DNA of 64,000 nt from Knoxdaviesia capensis (lineage: Eukaryota; Ascomycota; Sordariomycetes; Microascales; Gondwanamycetaceae): the NCBI GenBank assembly GCA_001510575.1, contig LNGK01000015.1, positions 248,001 through 312,000 of the forward strand. The letters are read 5' to 3'. Below are positions 49,171 to 61,180 of this stretch, one piece after another; positions within the stretch are counted from its first letter, which is position 1; every line of letters begins with the position of its first letter. The position numbers were made by a program, and so were the translations under genes. Below the pieces are notes generated by a model. That model saw only the letters and a list, made by a program, of their open reading frames with translations. It was not told where the DNA came from and did no database searches.

Positions 49171-51067
49171 TTAGTTGCCGCCACCCCAGCGGGGCGCGTT
49201 GATGATGATGCCCATGAGGCAGCCGGAGATGATGCCGGTGCAGGGCAGGGTGATGAACCAGCCGAGGTAGATCCAGGTAACCATGCGCCAGTTGACGGCG
49301 CGCACCTGGCCGTTGCACAGGCCGACGGCGACGATCGAGCCGGTGATGCACTGCGTGGTCGACACCGGCAGCGAGAGCCGCGTGGCCATAATCACGGCCG
49401 CGGCGGCGCCGAGCTCCATCGAGAAGCCGCGCGACGGCGACTGCAGCGTCAGCCGGTTGCCCAGGTTGCGCATGATGTTGTAGCCGTAGGTCCACAGGCC
49501 GATGACGATGCCGCAGCCGCCGAAGATCAGAATCCAGATCGGCACGTCGCTCTTGCCGTTCGGGCCCAGGTCACCCTTGTCCCAGATCTGGAAGATGGTG
49601 GCATAAGGACCGATAGCGCTGGTGGTGGGAAAGAACATGTATGTTAGTTAAGCTATTTGAAGATCATATTGGTCTGGGTCTGTGTCTTGGATCTGAAACT
49701 TACTTGGAAACATCATTGGCACCGTGGGTGAAGGACATGGTGGCGGCAGTCATGACTTGGAGGAAGGTGTACAGGTACTCGGTCTTGTTGTCGTACTGGC
49801 GGGCGTGCGAGTGCATCTCCTGGACATCGCCAGCAATAACGCTCGTCTCGCTCTGCGACGCCACGACGTCCTGGTCGATGCCGTGCAGCAGGCCGAACTT
49901 GACGTACCACAGCAGCATGGACGGGTTGTACCAGCGCAGGCCCTCGGGCTTGGGGCCGACGAGCGACTTGTGCGGGCGCTCGTCGTAGTCGTCGTCGTCT
50001 TCGTCGTCGTGCGGGTTGGCCAGCTCAACATCGCGCTGCTTGGTCGGGGTGACGGTGCCGGCGGTCTTGTCGGCGTCGGTGGTCTTCTCGCGGGTGTGGT
50101 CTTCGGCGGTGGTGGGCGACGGGGGAATAGAGTCGTCCAAAGGACCGGCGGCAGCGGCGGCAGCAATGGCATCGCGGGTCTTGTGGCCCTTGTAGAAGTT
50201 GCGCACGGGGTTGGGGACACCGCGGGGGCGAGGGGACACTTCGCCGCGGCGGAGGAGCAGAGGGCCCAGAAAGACGTGGTACCAGCGGAGCTGCCAGTCG
50301 CCCTTGATGATGCGGCGGTACAGGAAGGGCACCAGGGTCAGGGCGACAAGAACGCCAAAAGCGGCACCAACGCCAACAATCACGGCGGGAACCTCGCCGT
50401 CGGTCAGGTTAACCTTATACGAACCACCCTTCCACACCAGCAGCATGATAATCATCATGGAGGTGATGGCGAAGTAGACAGGAACGAGGATGAGACCCTT
50501 GAGAGTCGAGTTCTTGCGCACGAGCACGAGGTACTTGGTGGAAAGGAAGATGATAGCAGAGAATACACCAGCAATAACAGGGGCAATGATCCAAGCGAGG
50601 AACACCTGGATGACACCGCCGGTAATTTTCTTGGTTCCAGAGCCCTTGCCGACCCAGAGGATGTTTTCAGCACCGACAGCAGCGATACCCATACCCAGAA
50701 CACCACCAAGGAGCGAGTGGGTGGTAGACACGGGGAAGCCAAAGCGGGTAGCCATAGTCAGGAAGGTAGACGAAGCCACAACAGCGCACACCATACCCAG
50801 CATGAGAATGCTCGGGTCATCGGCGAACTTGCTGGTGTCGACGATCTTAGTACGGATGGTATCGGACACACGGGCGCCGACACCGACAGCACCGCTGAAT
50901 TCCATGATGGAGGCGAGAACCATGGCGGTGATGTAGCTCAGCGAGCGAGCCGCCACAGAGCTGGCCCACGAGTTTGCAACATCGTTGGCACCAATGTTCC
51001 ACGCATCAAGGAAGGCGAAGATTGTGCCAATGGCAAAGAGGTAGTCGTACTGCTGAAGGACAGCCAT
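49171..51067 (-). CDS. pho89: Sodium/phosphate symporter, PHO89/pho-4 type (603 residues)
   Basis: This is a plasma-membrane inorganic phosphate permease of the PiT family, related to yeast Pho89 and Neurospora PHO-4, driven by sodium. The exons are 51067-49704 and 49618-49171; the 85-nt intron has a CTAAC branch, and the split codon AA|C falls in the second signature. The duplicated family signature is present: GANDVANSWA at residues 26-35 and GANDVSNAIGPY from about 449. Each half also carries a PVSTTH/PVSTTQ motif (GFPVSTTHSL, SLPVSTTQCI). About a dozen hydrophobic segments surround a large hydrophilic central loop with an Asp/Glu-rich stretch (HDDEDDDDYDERP), as is usual. The protein ends in APRWGGGN. 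In other fungi the gene is induced by phosphate starvation; I saw no clear CACGTG close upstream. A short spliced leader is likely. Confidence 0.96.
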
Positions 51068-51099
51068 GATTGGGAGAGTGATGAAAGGGGGCTGGGATT

Positions 51100-51156
51100 C
51101 TTGTGAGACAGTCAGTATAAATGAAGAGTCAAAGGCAGTGATTGGCTGCTACGTAC
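51100..51156 (-). other. Probable 57-nt leader intron of pho89
   Basis: Reading towards the gene, a TTAG|GTACGT donor, an ACTGAC branch site and a CACAAG acceptor lie within 57 nt, ending 33 bp before the pho89 start codon. The arrangement is typical of a small fungal 5'-UTR intron. Transcript evidence is lacking. Confidence 0.55.
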
Positions 51157-52456
51157 CTAATGACAACGAAGTGTCTCACTGTGCAAGGTGGGAGGTGGGC
51201 GGTGAATTTGGCCGAAGAGTGATAAGCCCTGTGCAAGTGGCTATGAGAAGACAGAAGGGGAGAACGGGATGAACGACCTTCAATCCAAGACAGGAAGATC
51301 GAGTGTCTCGGGGATTCCTGGGTGGAACAGGAGAGGAGAGGAAGGAGGACGAGGAGAAGAGAGAGAATAGAGAAAAGGAGGAGGAAATGAAGAGAGATAA
51401 AGTGAGCGGGAAGAGGAGAGAATATATATACAAGAGGTATATACTGCACCGAGGGCGAGTTAGTTCGTGAAGGAGAGGGCCGAAATTAGGTAAGCCGGCC
51501 GAGAGGGGAGAAGCCGGGAGTGCAAACGGCTAGTAGGAGAGAGTCTTTATATTTCTGCAGGGACAACCGAGAAATACAGCCTAGGATGGTAGATACGGCA
51601 TCTACCAGAGATGAGAAAAATAAGAGGATGAGTGAAAAAAGAAGAGAAGACGAGGAAGGAACGGGAATACAGAGGCGGATGTAGAGAGTGATTTATACAG
51701 ACGAGGAGATGTGATCTGCTGTCTCTCTGTCTGTCCTCGGGCTTGGACCCGAGATAAGAAGAGACAAGCTGAGAGAAGCAGGACTCGGAAAACAAGGGTA
51801 GTAGAAAAAAAAAAGAGAGAGAGAGAGAGACAAGAGGCAGTGAGAGTAAACTTACACGCCCCCCATCTTACGCCCCCCCCAAGAAAGATCTGAAGGGGAG
51901 GGACCTGGACCACATGAAATGCCACTGGGGGCGTACAGAACAGAAAAAAACACAGTCTTTCTACGCGAAGAAGAAGTGGTAGAGCTTAGATCGATACAGA
52001 AAAGAGCTAGAGAGTAATAGAAAACAGCTATGAGAACGAGTGAGTGCACGTCCCAAGTGCCGGAGTGCCACCACCGGGCAATCGATGTCTAGTCTAACTT
52101 TTTTCTCTTTTAATTTTTTTTTTAATTTTTTTTAGGGCAGATTGTGAGACACACTCTCAGATCACTGATGAGGCTCGATTTCTAGATTCCAGTCCCTAAA
52201 AACCGCGAATTTATTCACAGATCTAACAAGACCTCATCGTAGATGTGCAATTGCGTGCCATAATTTATCCACCACAAGCACAATCGGAAGGGGGGAAAGA
52301 GAAGAGAAAGCACGAGCACACGACACATTTCCTCATTCGCTTAAAAAGAAATCCCATTTCTTGTCTGCGCGGGGAATCTGGGAATGGAGCCTCTGCCAAG
52401 CTCTCCCTTCTGGGTTCTGTGGGTTGTGTCCCCCTGCAAAAAGCCTCAAGCAATAC

Positions 52457-52468
52457 TACTGTACAGTA
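52457..52468. repeat. TACTGTACAGTA palindrome
   Basis: A perfect 12-bp palindrome extended on the right by CAGTAG, containing one GTACAGTAC copy at 52461-52469. It lies in the pho89-gig1 intergenic region. Confidence 0.85.
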
Positions 52469-54497
52469 CAGTAGACATGGGTGGATGGACGAGAGAAAGA
52501 AGAGGGGGTGCGTATATTGAAGATTGCTGATCCGTGCTTGGTAAACTGGGCCGGTGAGCGTTCTGAGAAGACGACCGAATATACGAGACAAATATGCAGA
52601 CTCCCAGTCACCACTCTATCATGCAGGACGTCGGTATGTGGGAAGGTAATAGTGCAGTGGTCCAGCCCGGCCGTCTCGACTTCTCTGATATCTGCTTCTC
52701 TGGGTAAAGCTGAGCTTCAAGGGAAGAAGCCCTCGAACCGAGTGCCACAACAGCCCCGAACTCAAACATCCGATCAATGCCAAGTTGGCCAACTTTGGGG
52801 GAGGCCTTGACGGTATAATTCTGTCTCTGGGCCCGCATCTAGACACAGGCACGGCAATGCTTTCGTGGACACTGGCAGACATGCAGAGGAAGTGTGCGTT
52901 CTTGTTAATGCCGTATACCGACCTCGCCGCAAAGCTACTATCCCGGCCGGATAAAAAAAAAACAAGAAACCAAGAAAATTTCAGCTCGGTCTCTTAATCA
53001 GGAATGCCCGATGCTCTCGACTACTAGAATTGCGTGTATCTGAAACAAACCCTCCTCGGTGACACTGGGGCAAACCTACACCGAGACGAATCAACGACGG
53101 AATACCCAACACGAGGGGAAGACGGGGAACAGGCACGACGACGAGGCGGGGGAGCTTACAGAAACGAGAATTCGTGGCCTTCGAAACCGCCCGGTCTTCG
53201 CCGCCGCCGCCGCCGCCTCCTGTCGGTGTTGTTTGGTCACAAGTATTCAAGCAGCGCCCGGGGCAGTTGGGCGCGATACGGGGGGGGACACGCACTTCTC
53301 AACCTTAGAAGAAGGCGTAACTGACTTTTTACTGCTTCTTTTTTTAGGGTAACTCGGTTGGAGGAGTCGGGATCGTGATCGGAAACCTCTCGTAGAAGAT
53401 ATCGCGAAGATGTGAGGCTCTTGATCTCGACTTTTCTTTTGAAACTTGCCTGTCAGCTGAGGGGACAAGAGGGGAGGGACCGACATATCTGAAGACCCAA
53501 GAGGATGTCAACGGGAAAATGTCCCGACTATGAGCTCTTTTTCTGCCGTCTGTGTGTCCTGCTGATAATGCGTCTGGTCGACCTTGGCAACCCAGTTTCA
53601 TCAAGGAAGCAGACCGTTGAAAATTCGCTATCGCAAAGCCAGATCTCTCTCCCAATCGCCGAAATCTCATCGCTTCTTACTAGGTACTATAAGGAAGCAG
53701 CGCCAAAGCCCGCGTCAATTCCAGCCCGTCCGGTCCCTCTTGGCATCTATTCCGTTTAAGCCCACCGACCGAGACTGCCCCTACGACCCGCTGAAACGTT
53801 GTGCTATATGATACATAAGAAAGAAAAAGAAAAAAAAAGGCGGCACTACGCCCCTCCCGGGGGGGTTTCTCTTGGGCTAGCTTGTGATTTTGTGGCTGGG
53901 ATTGTTCAGTGGTCGAAGAGATATAGTTAAAAGAAACATAAGAAAATCCCCCAAAAACAACCATAAACTTAAAGGCTGTAAGCTAACGTTCTTTTTGTCC
54001 CTTCTTTGCGGGTTACTGTCATAATTGGCCACCCGGCTGCTCTACGGTGCTTCGGTTGGTGTTCGATTTCTCTCCGCCAGTGGCCAGAATCTAGCCTCGG
54101 AACCCTCTCTCCCCTCCTCCTCGTATATTTTACTAGCGAGGCACGCGAAGCAAAATAAAAATAAAAAATCAAGCTTAAAATCAAGGTTCGGGTTAGAAGC
54201 TCATCCAGCGCGCGAGTGAACATCTCTTCCAACTTCCATGAGGACCCTCAACTCTCTTTCTTGTGGTGTGTGGCGCAGGAGGGTTTCACGAGATTTTGTT
54301 TTTTCACGCAGAATCAGTGAGATTTCAACAGAAAAACTGAGAAGGGAAAACCGTCACGCGATCACTTACTGTTTTCAGGGAATTTCTCCTTGGAAAAGCT
54401 TTCCGCTCCATCATCCCCCCTGTCAAGGTACTCTGATCTGCAGGGAAGCCAGCAAAAAAGGTGGGTGGGTGTGTAGTGAAGCTGAAGTGGGGAGAGG

Positions 54498-54522
54498 ACA
54501 CACACACACACACACACACACA
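54498..54522. repeat. (AC)n microsatellite
   Basis: A pure AC run of about 25 nt in the pho89-gig1 intergenic region. Confidence 0.88.
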
Positions 54523-56253
54523 TACAATACGGAGAGATAGAGCACACGACATCGCATAAGAGAGCAGTGCCCAGAAAACACAAGTCTCCAGAGCAGGAAA
54601 TGGACAGTATGTCCCCTCTGCAGCTTCATCCCGGTGCCTCGGTCGTCAACGGCCTCTTCCTGACTGCAAAATTTCGCCGCCCTCTCTCCGGAGGGCTTCT
54701 GGCCGATCGAACTTGTAGTGCAGGGGACCAGCACATCGGATTACCGGCGTGCTCCGGTTCTCAGAAAGTCCTGCCTTCTCTCGCCACTCTCATGCAAGAA
54801 AAAAAAAGAAGAAAAAAGTTCGTTCTTTCGTTCGGAGATGGACGGCTCAAGGCACAAGGAACGTGAAAGGGTCCCTCTATCTCGAGCGACCAGAGAGAGC
54901 CCCGCGGACTTGTTGGTCAGAGAGCCGTGCGTAAGATACACACCCTCGGCAACGGAGGGCCCGCTCGTACCAAAGGAATTCACCGTGACCAAGAAGAAGA
55001 AAGAAAAAAAACTGCATGAGAAACGTACACAGCCCTTCACCGATTCGCCGTTTCCTTGAATACATGTCTCGCGAAAATCTGATGTCGTGTTTGCATCGTC
55101 AAAGCCTCCACAGCCCCATTGGCCAATCAGAGCTCTGCATGGACACACGTGTAGTCGACAGACACCTGAGATTGGAGCTTGGCACGGGGAAAAAGTCGAG
55201 AAATCCAAGGTTGTGCATGCGGAAGCTATCAACTGGTAGTCCTAGATGGATCCTAGTAGTCTTTCAAGGGGCGAAGCTCCATGTGGAGAGAAAAAACTTG
55301 GAGTCAACGAAGACGTTCGTTCGGTTAGTCGCATGTCCACTAAAATTTCAATCCCACTTGGTGTGTGGGTGGGGAAGCGCAGGGACATGATTGGCTAAGG
55401 TGCTGTCAGCTCTGCTCAGCTGCTGTCAGCTGGAGAAGTATGTAGGGTTGTTTAGGGTATCACTCCATTATTAGGGTTGTACCCTACGTGCTCAACCCAT
55501 CATCGCGTGCGCCGACCAGACGCCGCTCGATTGGCACTTCATCCCACCCTCTTCTTCCGGAAACGACCTCTTGCATATATCGGAGGGAATCTTTCTCCCG
55601 TATCACCCTGTCCCGGCCGGTCCAGTTTCTCTTTTTGCTTCGTAACGGAAGATCCGGCGTTATGCCCGGCATGGAGGAGAGCGGAACGGCAGAGGGGAAA
55701 AAGAAAAAAAAAGCCTACCGGGCAGACTTGCGAAAAGTAAGTATCGGCACGTGACCTCGTTATGCACACCAAAGCTTCGTGATGCACGCCAGTTGGCTTG
55801 GCTGGTAGTTGCTGTTTTTTCTTGTTCGTTGATCCAGCTGGATAGAAGGATTTTGGGCGTTTATGCGGTGAGGGCTTTTGGATTCTGTAAACCCAAAAAA
55901 TATCCCCCTCCTGCCCCCAGCTCCGGGCGGCCTCCGTGTTCGCTGGAGATTCCCGGTCCCTTGCGCTGCGCTATGGCCACTTTAAAGCGTTGTCCTGTCC
56001 CTCCGCCTCTAAACGGCGAAACTCTATAAAGATCCCGGGGTCGGCTCTGCCTTTTCTCTCAATTAAGTTCATTTGATCTCCCAGAGACATCATCCACCAT
56101 CCACAGGCGCGTGACCGGGTCAATTCGTTTCCAAACCCTCGAAAAAAAAAAAAACCCCCCCCACTTACAGAGACCGCTCGGTGAAGACCCTCTCCCACCG
56201 CCTTTTCAACCTGAAAGTGCCAGACACCCAACCCCAAGCACCCAAAACCAACC

Positions 56254-57046
56254 ATGACCCCCTCCACCCCCACCCCCAACACGGTCTCCACCGTGGCCTG
56301 GTGGAACGCCAACATGCCGGAAGCCGAGCACACGGCGGAGTGCCCCGCGTTCCTCGCCACCACGTCGCCCCGCGACCAGCTGATGATCGCCGCGCCCGAC
56401 GCGGACTTCGAGCCGTTCTCGTGGGCCCGCACCAAGGCCACCGTCGACGCGAACCAGCTCGACGGCTTCCGCCGCGCCCCGCTCGCCATGCGCCGCTACA
56501 AGCAGGCCATGGCGCGGCTCGCCGCCAACTACGGCAGCCCCATGGCCTTCGTGCTGTCCGAGCGGCTGGGCTGGATCTCCCCGCCGCTGCCGGCTGCCGG
56601 GGAGCCGATGCCGGAGATCGTGCCGAAGGATACCCGGCTGTTTGCGTGTCCCGACGACTACAAGATTGTGTACAACGACTGGCCGTATGGCATTGACAGC
56701 CGGATCGTGCATTTGGTCGTGTGGACCAAGTTCCCGCTGCCTGAGGACCCGAAGACCCTCGATCTGACCGACGAGGCCCGGGCGCAGATCGATGACTTCG
56801 TCACAAAGACGTTCCGGTCGCGGGTTGATCGGGATAAGGTATGGGCAACCCCCTCTCTGACTCGTTCTGGTGTTCCTCCTACTAACGCAGTGTTCTCCAC
56901 AGATCGTCTGGTTCAAAAACTGGTCGTCGATCAAGTCGGTGCGTGCTATCGAGCACTTCCACGTCATGATGTATGAGCCCGACCCGGCCTTCATCCGCGA
57001 AATCACCAACAACGATGTTCCCCAGTGCGAGAAACAGCTTGTGTGA
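56254..57046 (+). CDS. Gig1-like protein, DUF3605 family (242 residues, two exons)
   Basis: This belongs to the fungal DUF3605 family, whose namesake Gig1 of Candida albicans is induced by N-acetylglucosamine; the molecular activity is unknown. The exons are 56254-56838 and 56903-57046. The 64-nt intron has a CTAAC branch and a CCACAG acceptor, and joins FRSRVDRDK to IVWFKNWSSIKSV in phase. The recognisable core runs from about residue 130: DDYKIVYNDWPYGID, RIVHLVVWTKFPL, DDFVTKTFRSRV, WFKNWSSIKSV, EHFHVMMY and ITNNDVP. The N-terminal third (WWNANMPEAEHT and an Arg-rich helix) is more variable. The total length is typical. Third positions are strongly GC-rich, as in ctf4 and trm6. The gene converges with the HET gene, the two stops about 490 bp apart. 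Induction by GlcNAc is known only for the relative and is not shown by this sequence. Confidence 0.92.
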
Positions 57047-57533
57047 TTGTCTGGAGTGGGAGCACATGACACCGACCTGACACCTATCAAGCCTCTATGC
57101 GTGTAATGAGACATGAAAGCGAGCGCCAGCTATATATATGAGCGTACACGATCCAGAAAGAAAACAAGTGTTGGATCGACTTGAGGATATATGAAATGAA
57201 CAATATGAAAGCGAGCAATGAAAAAAGATAAAATACGACCAAGCACAAACACATGAGACGACATGCTAGCTAGACTGAGATGCGTTCAATTGTCAGCCGA
57301 GCTCCAGTCTGCAGAAAAAACATATAAACATTAGATATCATGACATCGAACTCTTGGCGACTAGGCCAAGCGAAAAAGGAGAGCCAAACAACGTCGTGCA
57401 GTGCAAACTATAGCGGCCTGGGAAATCACACCAAGGCCCCAAAACAAACAAAAGAAGATGTGACTAGCGCTCCTCATGCAGCAATATGGAAAGGAATGTC
57501 CTTTCAACGCAAGACAAATACCCGTCTTGACAG
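57047..57533. other. Convergent intergenic region between gig1 and the HET gene
   Basis: About 490 bp of AT-richer 3' flanking DNA with a TATATATA at about 57133. No gene is seen. Confidence 0.5.
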
Positions 57534-59708
57534 CTACACAAGACTGACATCCACCACGTCCACTCCAGACCGCCGGAGCACATCAATCCCAATAGCATCA
57601 TACCAATCAGTGGTCGACGAAAACGCCGCAATCTCCTCATCTGTGAACTTGAGCAGGCGTAGCCGCGGGTCAAACTCGCTAACCTCGCCAATCTCGTTGA
57701 CGTACACCAGCGTCACGTTGCCCGCGACCCGCTGGAACTTGCGCGTATACACGCCAGCCGCCGACAGCGGGCCGAAGAGCGCCTCGCCGACCACCAGGCC
57801 CTCGATAATGGCCGGGCCAACCACCTCGTGCTGGCCGGCAGCCGTGTGGCGCAGCATCATGCTCGGCCCGCATCCCAGGAGCGACCAGACCTCGTCGCCA
57901 TCACGCACACTTCCTGGGCCGACGCCAAGCCGGCCCGTATCGGTCAAGAAGATGGTGCGGTCGAACAACTTTGACTTGTACGGCACCTCTTCAGGGTTCG
58001 GCTGGGCGGCAGTCTCGGCGTCGAGATTGGTACTGCCCTTCCGCCGGAAACACTGCCGGATGGCCTGAGCGCCCTTCTCCACGCTGCCGAACACTGATTT
58101 TTTGTTAGCCTCTTCAATGAAATCTTCCTGGAAGTACGCACTACGCAGAATTCCGCGGCAAAGAACGTCGATACGCTCATCATTCGCCGCAAGGGGCCCT
58201 GGCAAATTGGCGAGGACGGCAAGCTTGTCAAGAACTGCCGTCAGCAGCTCCATGTTGCCAGCGCTGACCTTTCCGGAAGGCAGGTAGCCATCGAACAGGA
58301 GTGAGACCGACGCCACCACCCGAGATGAGTACACACCAGACACGTGCAGGACGTTTCCGACAACTGAAGAGTGCGACGCCACCTGAGCACGGGGTGCCTT
58401 GGGGTGCGCCACCCGGTAGTATCCGGGGCCGTTGACCCAGTCCGGAGCCCAGGTGGCGATACCGGGAAGCCCCGAGTGACCAGCACAGAACTCCAAAAAG
58501 CACAGATCGTCGGACCCGGAGTCGATATACTGACGAACAACATCCGCATACACGTCAGTGACAGACTGGTCGTAGTTTGGAATCAGCTTTTCAGCGATCG
58601 GAGAAGAATGGCCCATCATCGAGATCAGGGCAAAGATTCGGTCACGAGGGTCGACACACTGCAGCGGGGTGAACGCAGATATGAAGTGGAACAGGCTGGC
58701 GCTGTGTTCAAAGCTGCGCCAGAGAGTATAAAAGTTTTCATAGCGCGCCGAGCAGCGTCGACGGAGGTCAACAAACTCGTCCCGATCCACAGGCGCCGCC
58801 GGGGGCATGACGGCGTTAGGCTCTGCGGCTGGATTCTCTGCATTCCCGGCAGCTGCGGCTGCAGACAAGTACAGGCGACGTTCCTCTGTCTTCTCGACTA
58901 TGGTGGAGAAAATCAAATAGAACAGAGCGTTCTTCAGATGGATCCATGGAAACGAGCTCGACCCGCAAACCACGACGGGGTTCCCAGCCACCGCAACCTC
59001 CTGCTGCACCCAGAGGCGCTCAAACCACGGGTGGTATAGCAGGCCAACCACACACGAAAGAGTTTCGAAGTCCATTTCGATCACGCGGCCCTGGATGTCA
59101 ATCGTAACGTTCGTTTTGGAGTCAGAGGAAGCATCGAAGCGCGACGGCTTGTCTCGTACAATCGAGTACTTCTCCCAGTCGATCTCCACGTCTGACCCGA
59201 TATCAGTCAAGACGGCCAGGCCAATCTCGGTATTGGCATCGTCGGATCCCAACCACACGTTGACCGTGGATGCGAGGCGATAGATCTGGGCCATACGGCC
59301 AATCTGAAGAGACTTTTCGCGGTTATCATTCTGGTTGATACAGAGAATGTCGATCCAGAGCGTTCGGGAGGTGTCGGGACGGCGAAGACTGAACAGAGCG
59401 GCACGCAGGTTGGGGCCGATGTGAATAACAGAAAGTGGAGCTTCACTGTCGGCCGTCGCTGGCTTGACACCCGGGCCGGGCAATACCTGGACCGAATATG
59501 GCGGAGTTTGCGCACCCCAAACATAGGACAGCGCCTCAAAATGGGGCGGCGCGTCCTGATCGAGGATAGAATCGTGGAAGGTTAGGGCCAATGGGACGGT
59601 CTCGTCTGGAGGCCCTGGCTCCAGCGACAAAAGCCGAACTGGGAAAGCATGGTCGCAGTACAGGGAGCCATCAAGAGCCTGGTGCTTGAAGATGACTTCC
59701 GTCTTCAT
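57534..59708 (-). CDS. HET-domain protein (724 residues)
   Basis: HET domains occur in fungal allorecognition proteins and in many uncharacterised fungal proteins; some trigger cell death when incompatible strains fuse. The gene is one uninterrupted exon. The signature is complete: FEALSYVWG at residues 57-65, LWIDILCINQND at 117-128, then EKSLQIGRMAQIYRLASTVNVWLG ending near 154. Downstream blocks fit the wider family, including RLWVQQEVAVAGNPVVVCG, ECVDPRDRIFALISM-like (QCVDPRDRIFALISMMG) and a C-terminal region with DEVWSLLGCGPSMMLR and the exchange-type VVGPAIIEGLVVGEAL. No NACHT, WD or ankyrin partner domain is present, so this is a stand-alone HET protein. The start is the first in-frame ATG (MKTEVIFKHQ). 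Whether it acts in incompatibility cannot be judged from one allele. Confidence 0.93.
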   Translation of the reverse strand: MKTEVIFKHQALDGSLYCDHAFPVRLLSLEPGPPDETVPLALTFHDSILDQDAPPHFEALSYVWGAQTPPYSVQVLPGPGVKPATADSEAPLSVIHIGPNLRAALFSLRRPDTSRTLWIDILCINQNDNREKSLQIGRMAQIYRLASTVNVWLGSDDANTEIGLAVLTDIGSDVEIDWEKYSIVRDKPSRFDASSDSKTNVTIDIQGRVIEMDFETLSCVVGLLYHPWFERLWVQQEVAVAGNPVVVCGSSSFPWIHLKNALFYLIFSTIVEKTEERRLYLSAAAAAGNAENPAAEPNAVMPPAAPVDRDEFVDLRRRCSARYENFYTLWRSFEHSASLFHFISAFTPLQCVDPRDRIFALISMMGHSSPIAEKLIPNYDQSVTDVYADVVRQYIDSGSDDLCFLEFCAGHSGLPGIATWAPDWVNGPGYYRVAHPKAPRAQVASHSSVVGNVLHVSGVYSSRVVASVSLLFDGYLPSGKVSAGNMELLTAVLDKLAVLANLPGPLAANDERIDVLCRGILRSAYFQEDFIEEANKKSVFGSVEKGAQAIRQCFRRKGSTNLDAETAAQPNPEEVPYKSKLFDRTIFLTDTGRLGVGPGSVRDGDEVWSLLGCGPSMMLRHTAAGQHEVVGPAIIEGLVVGEALFGPLSAAGVYTRKFQRVAGNVTLVYVNEIGEVSEFDPRLRLLKFTDEEIAAFSSTTDWYDAIGIDVLRRSGVDVVDVSLV

Positions 59709-61180
59709 GATGGGCGAGCGCAATCTGAGCCTGGGTGGGAATTGCCAACAAATCAATCACTTGAAACAACAGGAAAACAGACAACGACGTATGGCACGAG
59801 AATGATGAATGGAGGAATCAAAAAGAAAAAAAAGAGAGAAGAAAAGTTGAACACTGCCCAGAAATACAGTTACCGGAATGAAGAGATATATAGATCACAT
59901 ATGAGGAGAATACGTTTGCGTGTCGTTGGATGCAACCCGGCGCATGCAAGCTGATCCTGCAGGTGATAAAACAGTACTTTATCCCAGAATGGAATGACTG
60001 GCCTATGCCGGAACGACGGGCGGGCTGGCCCTCCATATGCCTGCGGAAAGGACCAGTCAACCATCTTCTGGGATAGTATTGGGCAAGTACTGCGACATGT
60101 GCTGTTCTTTTGAGGCCCAGACCACGCCCGGCTGGGCTGTGTGCATGTGGATGCTGCACGGTTGGTGTGATATCGTGGGTGATGTTTCCCTGGAACAATA
60201 TTAGTTCATGTACAAAGCAAAGCTAACCTTATAAAAGCTAGATCAAGTGTGTTCTTCCCGATACTGACAGGAGACGGGCGATTTGAAGCTCGTCTGGTGC
60301 TGGACAGCCGATATGTTGTGAATTCTGGGCATGCCCGAGAAAGCCATGATATGGTTGGGTGGGTTCAAAGGACACTGAGGAGCAATATTTCCTCAGCCAC
60401 AGAAGCCCCTGGCACGCTGCCATGTTCGATGTAACGGGGCGAAGCAGGCCGTTGACGAGGAGGGGTGAAGAATCACAGACCTAGACAAGTCCGCAGATGG
60501 ATTGGGATCTCTGAAAATTCGTCGTGGGGTTGGAAACGGTCACTGGCTCACTGCCGCCTTGCAACTTGCAAGTTAGACAGACCTTCTTGAAGGCCGCAAC
60601 AGGACGAACCTTCACTCGCTGTTTGGGGTCCAGGGTCCCGGCGGCTGGGGCCGCCTGGGGGCCGATATCCCATGCTGGAGAAGTCTCCGGGCTGAACAAC
60701 ATCAACGAGGCAGCCAGTGGCTATGGTTGGCGCTGGATCGATGAATTGACCAAGCCATGCTCCTCGTTCTTCAATACATGTTGAGGGCGGCTATCTAGGA
60801 TGCGGTGCAGCTATATTTGGACGTCGGTGGTGTATGTACCTGTACTTACGGGTACATGTAATCTGGAAATCTTCGGAGACCGTTGAATCTGCATGGTAAG
60901 AGGGCAATTCATGTACAGGAGAGAATAGATATCATCCCCTCATTTCTGGTGATGGGAGGGGAGGGAAAATGAAACCCCAGAGTCCGACGAGTTGTGAAGG
61001 GAAATTCCTACAACGAAATAGTGTCAATGGGAAGCAGCAAGATTGGGTTTAGGGCTTCGAACGAGCACACAATTCAGTCGTCTGGAGGTAGGAAGAGCTG
61101 GACAGGGTCTCTTTCCGCCACCACAGGAGCGGTATTCCGGCGTGGAAACTCGAGAGGGCAAGAGGGGGGTCCGTCACAGT

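Larger units (their letters stand above)
51157..56253. promoter_or_regulatory. Large divergent intergenic region between pho89 and gig1
   Basis: About 5.1 kb without a supported gene. From 51.2 to 51.85 kb the plus strand is purine-rich, so the pho89-sense strand is pyrimidine-rich. It includes a TACTGTACAGTA palindrome at 52457-52468, a (CA)n tract at 54498-54522, a CAGCTG/TGTCAGCT repeat at 55401-55432, TTAGGGTT-like words at 55443-55486 and a CACGTG at about 55748. Open frames up to about 160 codons show no motif. Confidence 0.5.

Noticed and set aside
49724..51106. Open frame of 460 codons on the plus strand
   Set aside because: It is antisense to the phosphate symporter, which carries duplicated family signatures. 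The plus-strand product is His/Arg/Gly/Asp-rich without motifs.
56206..57114. Open frame of 302 codons on the minus strand
   Set aside because: It overlaps both exons and the intron of the Gig1-like gene, whose spliced product matches DUF3605 along its conserved core.
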